From Affinirhizobium straminoryzae (GTDB lineage Bacteria; Pseudomonadota; Alphaproteobacteria; Rhizobiales; Rhizobiaceae), in contig NZ_VJMG01000010.1 of the NCBI RefSeq assembly GCF_007004135.1, forward strand, positions 62,001-126,000: a DNA stretch of 64,000 bases, read 5' to 3'. Numbering within the stretch: position 1 is the stretch's first letter; each line of letters begins with the position of its first letter. Below the pieces are notes generated by a model. It ran no database searches and was not told where the DNA came from. It worked only from the letters and a program-made list of their open reading frames with translations. Shown piece after piece: positions 1 through 9,125 of this stretch. The translations under genes were made by a program, and so were the position numbers.

Positions 1-797
1 TCGAGAAGGAGCGTGCCGCGGGAGCCAAAGACCTGTGTCACATTGCCCATGTTGTGGGCGGCAACGCCGCTCATGAAGATCTGCGCCAGCGCCCCGCTTT
101 GCATCTGCAGCGTCAGGTGGGAAACATCGTCGGCGGTCGCCGTCCAGCTTTCGCCGGTCCGCTTGTCGGTCCGATCGGGAACCATGGTCAGGGCCTGTCC
201 GATCACGGAGGCGACGGGCCCCAGCCACCAGCGCACGAGATCCACCTGATGGCTGCCATTGGCGCCGAGCCGCCCGCCGCCCTTTTCCGCCAGCGACCAC
301 CAGTCGCCCTTTGGCCGCGAGGCCGGATCGGCCCAGGACGAGCCGATATTGGCGATGTTGACGTGACGGATCTCGCCGAGCGCACCTTCGCCGATCAGTT
401 CCGCCATCCGCTGGCGGTTCGGGTTGAAGCGCAGTTCGTGGTCGATCATGTGAACGCGTCCGAGCGCCTCCGCCTTTTCCAGCATGGCAGCCGCTTGCTT
501 GGTGTTCATGGCCGTCGGCTTTTCGCAAACCACATGCGCGCCGGCATCGAGTGCGGCGAGCGTCATCGGCGCATGCGTATCGGTTGGCGTCGAGATCAGC
601 ACGAGATCGAGGCGATGAGCGCCAAGCATTGCGCGCCAGTCGTCATAGGCATGCGGGACCGCAAAAGCCTCTGCCGCATCGCGGGCGCTTTCGATCCGGT
701 TTGCAGCGATGGCGACAACCTCCGCCCCTTCCACGTGGCGAAGCGCCGGCAGATAGGCGGCGCGGGCGAAACTCGCGCCGATGATTCCAACTTTCAT
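1..797 (-). CDS. Gfo/Idh/MocA-family oxidoreductase (3' end outside window)
   Basis: A partial gene read leftward, with its start at 797 and about 265 codons visible before the window edge. The N-terminus MKVGIIGAS is a Rossmann nucleotide-binding start, and CEKP near residue 95 matches the EKP motif that positions the catalytic lysine in this family. Members are NAD(P)-dependent dehydrogenases acting on sugars, inositols, or imines and amino-acid derivatives. It lies 17 bases after the DppC-like permease and is probably the same transcript. It is a distant relative of the Gfo/Idh protein at 6052-7065. The family is clear but the substrate cannot be told from sequence. Confidence 0.88.
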   Translation of the reverse strand, partial: MKVGIIGASFARAAYLPALRHVEGAEVVAIAANRIESARDAAEAFAVPHAYDDWRAMLGAHRLDLVLISTPTDTHAPMTLAALDAGAHVVCEKPTAMNTKQAAAMLEKAEALGRVHMIDHELRFNPNRQRMAELIGEGALGEIRHVNIANIGSSWADPASRPKGDWWSLAEKGGGRLGANGSHQVDLVRWWLGPVASVIGQALTMVPDRTDKRTGESWTATADDVSHLTLQMQSGALAQIFMSGVAAHNMGNVTQVFGSRGTLLL

Positions 798-814
798 GAG
801 GGATGTCCTTGGGG

Positions 815-1729
815 TCAGCCGAGCGTCTTCAGGCGCGGATCGAGGAAATCGCGCAGCCAGTCGCCCAGAATGTTGAAGGAAAGCACCGTCATGACGATGG
901 CGATGCCGGGATAGAAGGCCAGCCACCACTTGTTGGCCAGAAGCTGGTCGCGGCTTTCCGCCAGCATTGATCCCCAGGTGGGAACTGATGGCGGCACACC
1001 GAGGCCAAGGAAGGAGAGCGAGGCTTCCGACAGGATGACGCTTGCCACGTTGAAGGAGGCAATCACCGTCAGCGGTGCCATGATGTTGGGGAGGATGGTG
1101 CGGAAGATGACGGAGACCGTGCTGTCGCCCAACGCGCGCGCCGCCTCGACATATTCCTTTTCACGCAGCGATAAAGTCTGCGCTCTCACGATGCGGGCAT
1201 AGGTCACCCACTGCCCGACGCCCAGCACCAGAATGATGTTGGCAAGCCCCGGCCCCAGGATGACGAGGAACATGATGGCAAAGAGGATGAAGGGAAAGGC
1301 CAGCTGGATATCGCCGAGCCGCATGATCACGTCATCGATCCAGCCGCCGAAATAGCCGGACACCAGCCCTGCCACCACGCCGATCGTACCGCCGACCAGG
1401 ATGGCGCTGATGCCGACCAGCAGCGAGACGCGCGCACCATAGAGAAGGCGTGAGAAGACATCGCGCCCGAGGCCATCGGTGCCGAGCAGGAAGAGCGTCT
1501 TGCCCCGGCCCTCGGTCAGGGGGCCGGCGAGCCGCAGCATGATGTTCTGGCGGTTGGGATCAAGCGGCGCGATCTGCGGGCCGAAGAGGGCAGCGAAGAT
1601 GACGCAGACGAGGATGAGCAAGGCCAGAAGCGGCCATTTCGCCGCGACCATGCTGCGCCAGGCGCGCCTGAATTCCCGGCGCCGATAGTTCATGGCCGGT
1701 TGCGGGAGGGCTTGGGTTGCTGAAGCCAT
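815..1729 (-). CDS. Dipeptide/oligopeptide-type ABC transporter permease (DppC-like)
   Basis: An inner-membrane subunit of a peptide/nickel-family ABC importer, 304 residues. After a short cytoplasmic N-terminus there is a first membrane segment, then the OppC/DppC signature region LLGTDGLGRDVFSRLLYG, then the permease core with the EAA loop (EYVEAARALG) that contacts the ATPases. The reading frame is open further upstream, but ATG 1729 is preferred: it gives the usual DppC N-terminus, has AGGG just upstream, and lies 11 bases after the DppB-like stop. The matching ATPases lie about 21 kb away in the divergent rightward operon (22,705-24,737). Confidence 0.93.
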   Translation of the reverse strand: MASATQALPQPAMNYRRREFRRAWRSMVAAKWPLLALLILVCVIFAALFGPQIAPLDPNRQNIMLRLAGPLTEGRGKTLFLLGTDGLGRDVFSRLLYGARVSLLVGISAILVGGTIGVVAGLVSGYFGGWIDDVIMRLGDIQLAFPFILFAIMFLVILGPGLANIILVLGVGQWVTYARIVRAQTLSLREKEYVEAARALGDSTVSVIFRTILPNIMAPLTVIASFNVASVILSEASLSFLGLGVPPSVPTWGSMLAESRDQLLANKWWLAFYPGIAIVMTVLSFNILGDWLRDFLDPRLKTLG

Positions 1730-1740
1730 GGTTCGGACCC

Positions 1741-2715
1741 TTACAGTTTCACGCGCGGATCGATCCGCACATAGATCAGATCGACAAGGAGGTTGAGGCT
1801 GATGAAGATGACCGAGAGCATGATCACACAGGCCTGAACGACGGGAATGTCGCGCTGGTTGATCGCGTTGAACACCAGCCGGCCGATGCCGGGCCACGAA
1901 AAGATCATCTCGACGACCACGACACCGCCAAGCAGGAAGCCGAATTCCAGCCCGACCATGGTGACGACCGGCAGCCAGGCATTGCGCAGCGCATGGTGGA
2001 TGATGACGGCGGCTTCCGGAATGCCCTTGGAGCGGGCGGTCCTGACGAAATCCTGCCCCAGCACTTCGAGCATGGAGGAGCGCACCAGCCGCGCATTGCG
2101 CGAGAGCGAATAGAAGCCCACCGCGACACCCGGCATCACGAGATAATAGAGCGCCATCGGCAACTGGCTGAAGGCTTCCACCACATGGCCCTGCAGCAGG
2201 GGCACCAGGAACGGCACATGGCCCGAGATCGGCAGCCAGCGCAGATAGAGCCCGAAGAACATGATCATCATGATGCCGAGCCAAAAGCTCGGGATAGACT
2301 GTCCCAGCATGCCCATGGTCATGATCGAACCATCGAGCGCCGAGCCACGATAGAGCGCCGCAAACACGCCGAGCGGAATGGCGAGCACAATCGCGAAGAT
2401 CATGGCAAACAGCGTGAGTTCGATGGTCGCCGGCAGCGCTTCGAGAACCGCCTCGAGCGCCGGCCGCTTGTAGGAGAGCGAAGTGCCGAAATCGCCATGC
2501 AGCAGATTGCCGATGAAGGTGAAATACTGCTCGTAGAGCGGGCGGTCGAAGCCGAGCGCCACGCGCGTCTGCTGGATTTCTTCCGCCGTCGCCCGCTCCG
2601 ACACGTAAAGATAGGTCGGGTCACCACCGATCTGCAGCGCCACGAAGCTGATCGCGGTGACGCCGAAGATCACGATGATGCTCTGAAGCAACCGGCGAAT
2701 GATGAAAGTCCACAT
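1741..2715 (-). CDS. Dipeptide/oligopeptide-type ABC transporter permease (DppB-like)
   Basis: The partner membrane subunit of the importer, 324 residues. The N-terminus (IIRRLLQSIIVIFGVTAISF) is the characteristic first DppB/OppB helix, followed by a periplasmic stretch, further membrane segments and the EAA-type loop RTARSKGI. The C-terminus ends in the usual DLIYVRIDPR. AGGAC precedes the ATG. It sits between the first substrate-binding protein gene and the DppC-like gene in the order SBP-B-C. Substrates of this family include peptides, nickel, opines, sugars and small amides. Confidence 0.94.
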   Translation of the reverse strand: MWTFIIRRLLQSIIVIFGVTAISFVALQIGGDPTYLYVSERATAEEIQQTRVALGFDRPLYEQYFTFIGNLLHGDFGTSLSYKRPALEAVLEALPATIELTLFAMIFAIVLAIPLGVFAALYRGSALDGSIMTMGMLGQSIPSFWLGIMMIMFFGLYLRWLPISGHVPFLVPLLQGHVVEAFSQLPMALYYLVMPGVAVGFYSLSRNARLVRSSMLEVLGQDFVRTARSKGIPEAAVIIHHALRNAWLPVVTMVGLEFGFLLGGVVVVEMIFSWPGIGRLVFNAINQRDIPVVQACVIMLSVIFISLNLLVDLIYVRIDPRVKL

Positions 2716-2781
2716 GCCACGTCCTGTCTCGTCTGTGATGGCTTGCGCTGCGCAGGCTGATCCTGCGCAGCGCGGGGGCTG

Positions 2782-4332
2782 CTATTTCAGGGAGGCGTCG
2801 AAGAGATCGATTTCCTCGTCACGCCGCGGCTTCCAGGCGACGCGCTTCGACACGCCGTAGAAATCCGGCTGGAAATAGAGTTGCAGCCAGGGGCCTTCCT
2901 CATAGAAGAGTTTCAGCATGCGATTGATGACCGGCCGGGCTTCGGCCACGGAAGGTGCGGCCAGCGCCAGCTTCCAGTCGTCGAACCAGCGCGGATCCGT
3001 CCAGCTCTGGTAGTTGGTGGTGGCGTCCGGCGTGGAAAACAGGCTCATGTCGTAGAGCGGGTTCCAGGTGACGCCGCCCTGCCCCAGGAAGAACAGCGGC
3101 GCCATTTTCTTCGCCCGCAGCAGCGGCGAGTAGACGGAGGCCCATTCGAGAAGCTCGACATCCGTCTGGACACCCACATCCGTCAGGTATTGACCGATGG
3201 CCTGCACGACATTGGCGTCGTTGAGATAGCGGCCGCGCGGACCCTGCAGGCGGATATGGAAACGCACGCCATCGGCACCGCGCGGATAGCCGGCCTCGTC
3301 CAGAAGCTTTTCGGCCATGGCGGGATCATAAGGCACCGCCTTCAGGTCCGGATTGCCGTTCGGCGGATTGACGAGGCTGGTGGCACGCTCGCAGGTGGTA
3401 CCGAGCAACTGGCTGCAGATGCCCGGCACATCCACCGCATATTGCAGGGCAAAGCGCACCTTGGGGTTCTGGATTTCGGCCGCACCCGGCATGCCGGCGG
3501 CATTGGGACTGAGGTTGTAGCCCACCTGCATGCGGCGTGTGCCGCTCACCTTTTCCACCGCTGCCGTGCCGGACGCATCGATCGCGCCGATCTGGTCGGG
3601 CGATACGTTGGTGATGATGTCGACATTGCCGGCAATCAGTTCGGCCGTGCGGGTCGAGGCCTCGGGAATGATCCGCCACACGATCCTCTTGAAACGGCCG
3701 GGATCCTTGACCTTTTCCAGAACGATCTGCGAGCCGCGTTGCCAGGACACCAGCCGGTACGAGCCGGAGCCGACCGGGTTCGTGGACGCCTGCTCCAGCG
3801 TCATTGCCTCGTAGGCATCCTTACAGTGGATGTAGATCTGCGCCATCATGCCAAGCGCGAGCGTCGTCCTCGCCGACAGGTTGATACGCACCGTCAGGTC
3901 GTCCACCACCTCGGCGGACTTGAAGCCGAGCGTCGGAAACACGAAGCCTGCCGAATTGCCGGTGAACTTCTTGGACTTGTCCGCCGGCCTGTTGAACGAA
4001 TAGGCAACATCCTCTGCCGTCAGCGCCTCGCCATTGTCGCAGGTGAGGTTCGGCTTGATCTTGATCAGATAGGAGAGACCGTCGGCGCTAACCTCCGTCT
4101 TGTCCGCGAGATACGGCTTGATCTCGCCCTCGAAGTTGACGGTGTAGAGCGTTGCGAAAATGTGCTTGGCGATATTGGCGTTGTCCCGGCTTGAAATCTG
4201 GGCGGGATCGAATGTGGAGGCGTCGGCGCTGAGGCCGACCACCAGTGTGTCCGGCGGCGGTGCAGCCTGCGCGGCGGCAATGCCGCAGAGCAAGGCGCAG
4301 CCCGTTGCCAGGATGCGGATCAGGCTTGTCAT
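2782..4332 (-). CDS. Family-5 extracellular solute-binding protein (copy 1)
   Basis: Periplasmic binding protein of 516 residues with a Sec signal peptide (positively charged start, hydrophobic stretch, AQA-type cleavage near residue 23). The mature part begins with the typical DTLVVGLSADASTFDPAQ lobe I strand. It continues with the family-5 region YSFNR and the central PEASTRTAELIAGNVDII block. GGGGAA lies upstream of the ATG. It is clearly homologous over its length to the protein encoded immediately upstream at 4432-5985, so the two are a tandem duplication, and both lie before the DppB/DppC genes. Two receptors feeding one permease would broaden the substrate range; this is inference. Confidence 0.92.
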   Translation of the reverse strand: MTSLIRILATGCALLCGIAAAQAAPPPDTLVVGLSADASTFDPAQISSRDNANIAKHIFATLYTVNFEGEIKPYLADKTEVSADGLSYLIKIKPNLTCDNGEALTAEDVAYSFNRPADKSKKFTGNSAGFVFPTLGFKSAEVVDDLTVRINLSARTTLALGMMAQIYIHCKDAYEAMTLEQASTNPVGSGSYRLVSWQRGSQIVLEKVKDPGRFKRIVWRIIPEASTRTAELIAGNVDIITNVSPDQIGAIDASGTAAVEKVSGTRRMQVGYNLSPNAAGMPGAAEIQNPKVRFALQYAVDVPGICSQLLGTTCERATSLVNPPNGNPDLKAVPYDPAMAEKLLDEAGYPRGADGVRFHIRLQGPRGRYLNDANVVQAIGQYLTDVGVQTDVELLEWASVYSPLLRAKKMAPLFFLGQGGVTWNPLYDMSLFSTPDATTNYQSWTDPRWFDDWKLALAAPSVAEARPVINRMLKLFYEEGPWLQLYFQPDFYGVSKRVAWKPRRDEEIDLFDASLK

Positions 4333-4386
4333 CGTGGGTTCCCCTTCAAGACGTTTTTGTCTTTGATTATGCCCATGCAGTCCCGA

Positions 4387-4420
4387 TCGCCGCCGCCCCT
4401 GACGAAAAGGGCGGCGGCGA
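4387..4420 (-). terminator. Intercistronic hairpin between two binding-protein genes
   Basis: A perfect 12-base-pair inverted repeat, TCGCCGCCGCCC at 4387-4398 and GGGCGGCGGCGA at 4409-4420, with a 10-base loop. It lies just after the stop of the upstream binding-protein gene and before the next one. No run of T follows on the leftward strand, so partial termination or mRNA 3'-end protection is more likely than a full stop. Confidence 0.6.
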
Positions 4421-4431
4421 CTGTCATCCGA

Positions 4432-5985
4432 TCACTTGTTCAGCTTGGCGTCGAAGAGGTAGACCTTCTCGTCACGCCGCGGCGCAAAGGCGACGCGCTT
4501 GGAAACGCCGTAGAAATCCGGCTGGAAGTAGAGCATCAGCCACGGCGGGTCGTTGTAAAAAACGTCCAGCATCTGGTCGATGATCTTGCGCTGGTCGGCA
4601 GCCGAGCCGGCGGCCGCAATCTTCGCCCAGCCGTCGAACCAGGCCGGATTGCTCCAGGACGTGTAGTTCGTGCCGGCATCCGGCGTGGAAAGATCGGTCA
4701 TGTCGTAGAGCGCCGACCAGGTGGCGCCGCCGCTGCCGAGGAAGAACAGCGGGCCTGCGTCATGCTTGGAGATCAGCGGCACATAGACCGAGGACCACTC
4801 CAGCAGTTCGACATCCGTCTTGACGCCGACATCGCTCAGATACTGGCCGATGGCGAGCGCCACATTGGCATCGTTCAGATAGCGGCCGCGCGGGGCCTGC
4901 ATCTTGATCGTGAAACGGGTGCCATCGGCGCCCCGCGGATAGCCTGCGGCATCCAGCAGCTTTTCCGCCTGGTCGGGATCATAGGGATAGGGTTTTAGCG
5001 CCGGATTGGCATTCGGCGGATTGACGAGGCCGGTGGCGCGGGTGCACTCGAAGTTGAGGAGCTGCTTGCAGATCGCCGGCACGTCGATCGCGTATTGAAG
5101 CGCCTTGCGGACATCCGTCTTCTGAATGGCCGCGCCGCCCGGCGTCTTGGCAAAATCGCCGCGCAGGTTGAAGCCCACATACATGCGGCGCGTACCGGCA
5201 ACGCCCTTGACCTCTGCGACGCCGGACTTGTTGATGGTACCGATCTGGTCGGGTGCGACATTGGTGATGATGTCGACATTGCCGGCGATCAGTTCGGCGG
5301 TGCGGGTGGATGCTTCCGGGATGACCCGCCAGACGATCGTCTTGAAGGTTGCCGGCTCCTGGCGCTTTTCCAGCACGATCTTGGAACCGCGATCCCAGGA
5401 GACGAGGCGATAGGAACCGGATGCCACCGGCTTGGTGGCGGCATCCTGCAGGCTCATCTTCTCGTAGCTGTCCTTGCAGTGCATGAAGACTTCGGCAATC
5501 AGGCCGAAGGAAACCGGGTTCTTCTGGCCAAGCTTGACCTTGACCTCGAGGTCCGACACCGCTTCCGCGCCCTTGAAGGCGATGGAGGAATAGACGAAGC
5601 CCGGCGTGTTGCCGGTGAACTTGTTGGCGGGGTCTGCCGCGCGGTTGAAGGAATAGGCGGCATCTTCGGCGGTGAAGGCCTCGCCGTCCTCGCAGGTGAG
5701 GCCTGGCTTCAGCTTGTAGGTATAGGACAGACCGTCCGGCGCTTCCTTGTAGGATTCGGCCATCTGCGGCACGATTTCGCCGGTGGCGCTCACCTCGTAG
5801 AGCGTGCCGAAGATATGCTTGGCGATGTTGGAATTGTCGCGGCTGCTGATGGCGGCCGGATCGAAGGTGGTCGCGTCCGCGGAAATGCCGAGGACGAGCG
5901 TGTCATCCGGCGGCGCGGCGGAGGCGATGCTGGCGGAGGCCATAAGGGCCGCCAAGCCGGCAATGAAAAGACCGTTCTTTCCCAT
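4432..5985 (-). CDS. Family-5 extracellular solute-binding protein (copy 2)
   Basis: Periplasmic binding protein of 517 residues with a signal peptide (hydrophobic LFIAGLAALMASASIASA, cleavage near residue 23). The mature protein starts PPDDTLVLGISADATTFDPA and shares long blocks with copy 1, including PEASTRTAELIAGNVDIITN and the C-terminal LYFQPDFYGVSKRVA. AAGGAA precedes the ATG. A strong hairpin separates it from copy 1. Position and family point to the specificity subunit of the DppB/C/D/F-type importer encoded in this island. The ligand is unknown. Confidence 0.92.
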   Translation of the reverse strand: MGKNGLFIAGLAALMASASIASAAPPDDTLVLGISADATTFDPAAISSRDNSNIAKHIFGTLYEVSATGEIVPQMAESYKEAPDGLSYTYKLKPGLTCEDGEAFTAEDAAYSFNRAADPANKFTGNTPGFVYSSIAFKGAEAVSDLEVKVKLGQKNPVSFGLIAEVFMHCKDSYEKMSLQDAATKPVASGSYRLVSWDRGSKIVLEKRQEPATFKTIVWRVIPEASTRTAELIAGNVDIITNVAPDQIGTINKSGVAEVKGVAGTRRMYVGFNLRGDFAKTPGGAAIQKTDVRKALQYAIDVPAICKQLLNFECTRATGLVNPPNANPALKPYPYDPDQAEKLLDAAGYPRGADGTRFTIKMQAPRGRYLNDANVALAIGQYLSDVGVKTDVELLEWSSVYVPLISKHDAGPLFFLGSGGATWSALYDMTDLSTPDAGTNYTSWSNPAWFDGWAKIAAAGSAADQRKIIDQMLDVFYNDPPWLMLYFQPDFYGVSKRVAFAPRRDEKVYLFDAKLNK

Positions 5986-6051
5986 TTCTGAAGTTCCTTG
6001 CCCTCTGTGGTTATTCTTGGCTTTGTCTGCTTTGGCCGATCGATCGCCCCG

Positions 6052-7065
6052 TCACGTCATGAGATCGGCAATCTGGATGGCTTGCCCTGTCCGGGAGGAC
6101 TGAATGCAGGCTTCCACCATCTGGAGCGAATGGAGATGGTCGCGGCCCGAACACTCGAGCGGGCCTTCGCCCCGAAGGGCTGCGACGAAACGGATGAGAA
6201 GTGCGGAGGCATCGTCGATCCACTGCCGGTAGGCCGGCAGCGGCACCTCGGTCAGGGCATCCTCAGCACGCCGGGCAAAACCCAGCGATCCGAACTGATC
6301 CTTCTGGATCACGACACCTTCTGCGCAATCATGGCGCCATTCGAAGCCGGGTACGCTCCAGTTGCCCTGCCAGGTGCCCTGGTATTCGGTGATGACACCA
6401 TTGGCGAAGGTGATGATGGCGCTGACATTAGCGTCATCGGCATACATCGACCACGGCGGATTGAAGGTGCGGGCATAGATCGACACGGGCTCCGCGCCGT
6501 AGACGAAGCGCATCAGGTCGAAATGATGGATCGACTGCTCCCAGAGCATCGGATGCTGCATGGTGAGCGGATACTTGTTGAGATGCGGCAGGTAACCATC
6601 CCGCCAGCGCTCGTAGGTGAAGCGCGAGAATGCGGGTTGCCCGACCTCGTCGGAAAACAGACGCAGCGTCTGGCGCGTGACCGGCAGATAGCGGAAGTTC
6701 AGCACCACCATCAGCGGCACGCCGGCGGACTCCGCCATGGCGACATAATCGCGCGCGCGCGGCACGCTGTCCGCCAGCGGCTTTTCGGCAAGGATCGGCA
6801 GTCCTGCGCGGCAGCAGGCCTCGATCTGCACTTCACGCCCGGCAGGCGGCGTGCAGAGCAGCACCGCATCGGCCTGAAGATGGTCGATCAGCGTCAGATC
6901 CGCGCCGGTCACCGCATCCGGGCACTGGTCTGCGGCGCGGGTGCGGTTGGCCTCCAGCGGGTCGATGAGGCCGACGATCCGGCAATCGGCATTGGCCTGC
7001 AGGACATTGATCCAGTACTGGGCGCGGGCGCCGAGGCCGACGATGATGAAACGCAGCGGCGTCAT
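6052..7065 (-). CDS. Gfo/Idh/MocA-family oxidoreductase
   Basis: A complete 337-residue NAD(P)-dependent dehydrogenase. The N-terminal Rossmann fold has the glycine motif VGLGARAQYW. The EKP motif occurs in PILAEKPLADS near residue 95, and the C-terminal half is the substrate-binding GFO_IDH_MocA-C-like domain. Its start overlaps the stop of the upstream epimerase-like gene by ATGA, which shows translational coupling. The family acts on cyclitols, sugars and imino compounds. In a cluster with aminotransferases, a dehydrogenase for an amino or imino intermediate is possible but unproven. Confidence 0.9.
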   Translation of the reverse strand: MTPLRFIIVGLGARAQYWINVLQANADCRIVGLIDPLEANRTRAADQCPDAVTGADLTLIDHLQADAVLLCTPPAGREVQIEACCRAGLPILAEKPLADSVPRARDYVAMAESAGVPLMVVLNFRYLPVTRQTLRLFSDEVGQPAFSRFTYERWRDGYLPHLNKYPLTMQHPMLWEQSIHHFDLMRFVYGAEPVSIYARTFNPPWSMYADDANVSAIITFANGVITEYQGTWQGNWSVPGFEWRHDCAEGVVIQKDQFGSLGFARRAEDALTEVPLPAYRQWIDDASALLIRFVAALRGEGPLECSGRDHLHSLQMVEACIQSSRTGQAIQIADLMT

Positions 7066-7955
7066 GAGCGAACCTCCGACATCAGGTGCAGGCCGCGCTC
7101 CAGCAGCGTCCAGGCAAAGCCCTTAAGATCCGGGCGGCGCGACACCATCGGCACCCGCTTTGGCCCGGTTTCGTCTGCACGCTCCGCGACTAGGCCGGGC
7201 GTGCGCGCGGCAATCGTTTCGGCAAGCGCAAGATCGGAGATGATCTCCCCGGAGGTCAGATGCATGAGGCCACGTGCTTCCGAGCGGATCAGCCGGTCGA
7301 TCGCTGCGGCCAGATCCGGCAGGAAGGTCCAGTCGCGCCGCGATTGCGGACTTGCGACAACGAGCGGCATTCCCTTCTGCGCAGCGTCCAGCCATTGCCG
7401 GATCGGCGAGACGAAACGGCGCGTCGGGCGGCTTTCCTCGTGCGGTCCGTAGAGCGGCCCAAGCCTTAGCACGAGCGTTTCCGGCCGCGCCAGCGCGATC
7501 ACTTCGCCGGCGCGCTTGCCCAGCGCATAGGCGGACGTCCCCTGCGGTGCGACCGCTTCATCCAGCAGATCGGCTTCATCGAAGGCGAAGACACCGGACG
7601 AGGAGAGAAAGATGAAGCAACCGATCCCCCACGCCACGGCCTGATCGAGGCAATCGATCAGCAGGGTGACGTTGTCCCGCACATGGGCAATCTCGGAGAT
7701 CCCGAGGCATTCCGGCGGCGTTGTCAGCGCCGCACCATGGATGACGATGCCGATGCTCTCGTCCATCGCGGCCCGCAGTGCTTCGGCGGTCAGCTCCGCC
7801 TCGATCAACCGGATGCCGGCAAGCCGGCTTCGCGTCGCGGCGTCGAAACGACGATCGAGCGCCATGACCGGATAGCCCAGCGCCGAAAGCCCCTCGGCCA
7901 GATGCGAGCCGACGAAACCGCCGCCGCCGGTAATCAGAATGCCGGGCCGGTTCAT
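7062..7955 (-). CDS. NAD-dependent epimerase/dehydratase-family protein (extended SDR)
   Basis: A 297-residue extended short-chain dehydrogenase/reductase. It has the nucleotide-binding motif TGGGGFVGSHL at residues 9-19, a serine-rich FLSSSGVF segment, and the catalytic YxxxK pair in SAYALGKRAGE. The start is set at 7955 because this ATG overlaps the stop of the upstream GntR gene (ATGA); an in-frame upstream codon would add only six residues. Members interconvert or reduce hydroxy/keto groups on sugars and related compounds. Coupling at both ends (GntR before, Gfo/Idh after) places it in the same metabolic module. Confidence 0.87.
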   Translation of the reverse strand: MNRPGILITGGGGFVGSHLAEGLSALGYPVMALDRRFDAATRSRLAGIRLIEAELTAEALRAAMDESIGIVIHGAALTTPPECLGISEIAHVRDNVTLLIDCLDQAVAWGIGCFIFLSSSGVFAFDEADLLDEAVAPQGTSAYALGKRAGEVIALARPETLVLRLGPLYGPHEESRPTRRFVSPIRQWLDAAQKGMPLVVASPQSRRDWTFLPDLAAAIDRLIRSEARGLMHLTSGEIISDLALAETIAARTPGLVAERADETGPKRVPMVSRRPDLKGFAWTLLERGLHLMSEVRS

Positions 7956-8623
7956 GGCGCGACCTCCAGCCATTTCAGGTCGATCTCCGAGGCAGACCGG
8001 CTGTGCTGCGACACCAGAGAGAGCACACGGTCCAGATCACGAACGGTAAGCGCGTCCACGATCGGCGGATGATTGGCCGCAACCTGGCGCAGGTCCGCAT
8101 TGGCGCGATTGCGCAGGGCCATGATCTGCCGGATGCGTAGCGCCAGGTGATCCCAGAGCGTCAGCAGCAGGCCGTGATCGGCAAGCCGGATGAGGGTGCG
8201 ATGAAAGGCGGCATCCGCCGCGATCAGGGCCACGAGATCGGCCGCATCGGCTGCGGCAAACATCGCCGCCACATGCGCGTTGAGCGGGCTGACATCCGCG
8301 CCGCTGTCGATGATGCGGCGAACGGCAAAGGCCTCGAACTGCTCACGGATGCTGTAGATTTCCTCGACGGATTTGGCCGTCAGCGGCTTCACCCGCTTGC
8401 CCTTATAGGGAAGGTTGTCGATCAGGCCATCGGCTTCGAGGATCTGGATCGCTTCGCGCACCGGCGCGCGCGACACGTTCAACTGTTCCGCCAACGCTGC
8501 CTCGACGATCGGCGTGCCGGGCCGCAACCGGCCCTCCACGATGCCGGTGCGCAGCATGTCGGCCACCACCAGCCTGAGCGGCAGGCTTTCGATGCGGGCG
8601 ATATCGGGCTGTGGCTCAACCAT
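7952..8623 (-). CDS. FCD-family GntR transcriptional regulator inside the leftward operon
   Basis: A 223-residue DNA-binding regulator. The N-terminal winged helix-turn-helix (about residues 12-78) contains the GntR recognition segment VSRAPVREAIQILEADGLI. The C-terminal FCD domain binds an effector through a metal-supported pocket and shows FHRTLIRLA. FCD regulators usually sense small carboxylates or amino-acid derivatives and repress their own catabolic cluster. It overlaps the ureidoglycolate-lyase-like gene by 8 bases and the epimerase gene by 4, so it is co-expressed with the genes it may control. The divergent region at 14,302-14,517 is a likely target; this is inference. Confidence 0.9.
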   Translation of the reverse strand: MVEPQPDIARIESLPLRLVVADMLRTGIVEGRLRPGTPIVEAALAEQLNVSRAPVREAIQILEADGLIDNLPYKGKRVKPLTAKSVEEIYSIREQFEAFAVRRIIDSGADVSPLNAHVAAMFAAADAADLVALIAADAAFHRTLIRLADHGLLLTLWDHLALRIRQIMALRNRANADLRQVAANHPPIVDALTVRDLDRVLSLVSQHSRSASEIDLKWLEVAP

Positions 8624-9125
8624 GCGCGCCTCCCACCATCGCCTTCTCCGGGTCCGGGCCGACGAGCAGCGGCGCGATCGGCAGATGCACGTCGTCGTTT
8701 TGCGAACCGCGCCACATCAGCACGGCAAAACTGCCCTCGCGATCCAGAACACGGGCGCCCGCATGCCAGATGCCGGGCCGGTAGACGACGCCGAGGGAGC
8801 CCGGCATCACGAAAGCCCGCAACGCGCCGATGAGGGGCCGACCGTCCGCATCGGAGGGCGCCACCATCACCAGATAGCGCGATACATCGAGAGGCAGAAA
8901 AACCTGGGCCGCGTGCGGGTGATGCTCCAGGCTGTCGACCGCAACCGGGCATTCGCTGGGAGCAATGCGGTTGGTGTGCAGCACCGGTGCGCAGTCCGGG
9001 CGGGCCGCACCCAGCCAGTCCGAATAGAACCGCCGCTCACCGATCACGCCCGGCCTGTCGATGAAGCCGCCGAACGGCGCAAAATCCTGCGCGGATAGTC
9101 CCTGCTCCAGAGGCACGAAATTCAT
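8616..9125 (-). CDS. Ureidoglycolate lyase-like protein (AllA family)
   Basis: A 169-residue cupin-fold protein matching the AllA family, which splits ureidoglycolate into glyoxylate and urea. Visible signatures are LEHHPHAAQVFLPL, where the histidines and glutamine fit the family active site, and the later GVVYRPGIWHAG segment that resembles the conserved G-W-H-A of AllA. Its start overlaps the stop of the PuuE-like gene (ATGA). No allantoicase or ureidoglycine aminohydrolase is seen nearby, so the true substrate may be another ureido acid. Family confidence is high and the exact reaction is moderate. Confidence 0.85.
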   Translation of the reverse strand: MNFVPLEQGLSAQDFAPFGGFIDRPGVIGERRFYSDWLGAARPDCAPVLHTNRIAPSECPVAVDSLEHHPHAAQVFLPLDVSRYLVMVAPSDADGRPLIGALRAFVMPGSLGVVYRPGIWHAGARVLDREGSFAVLMWRGSQNDDVHLPIAPLLVGPDPEKAMVGGAHG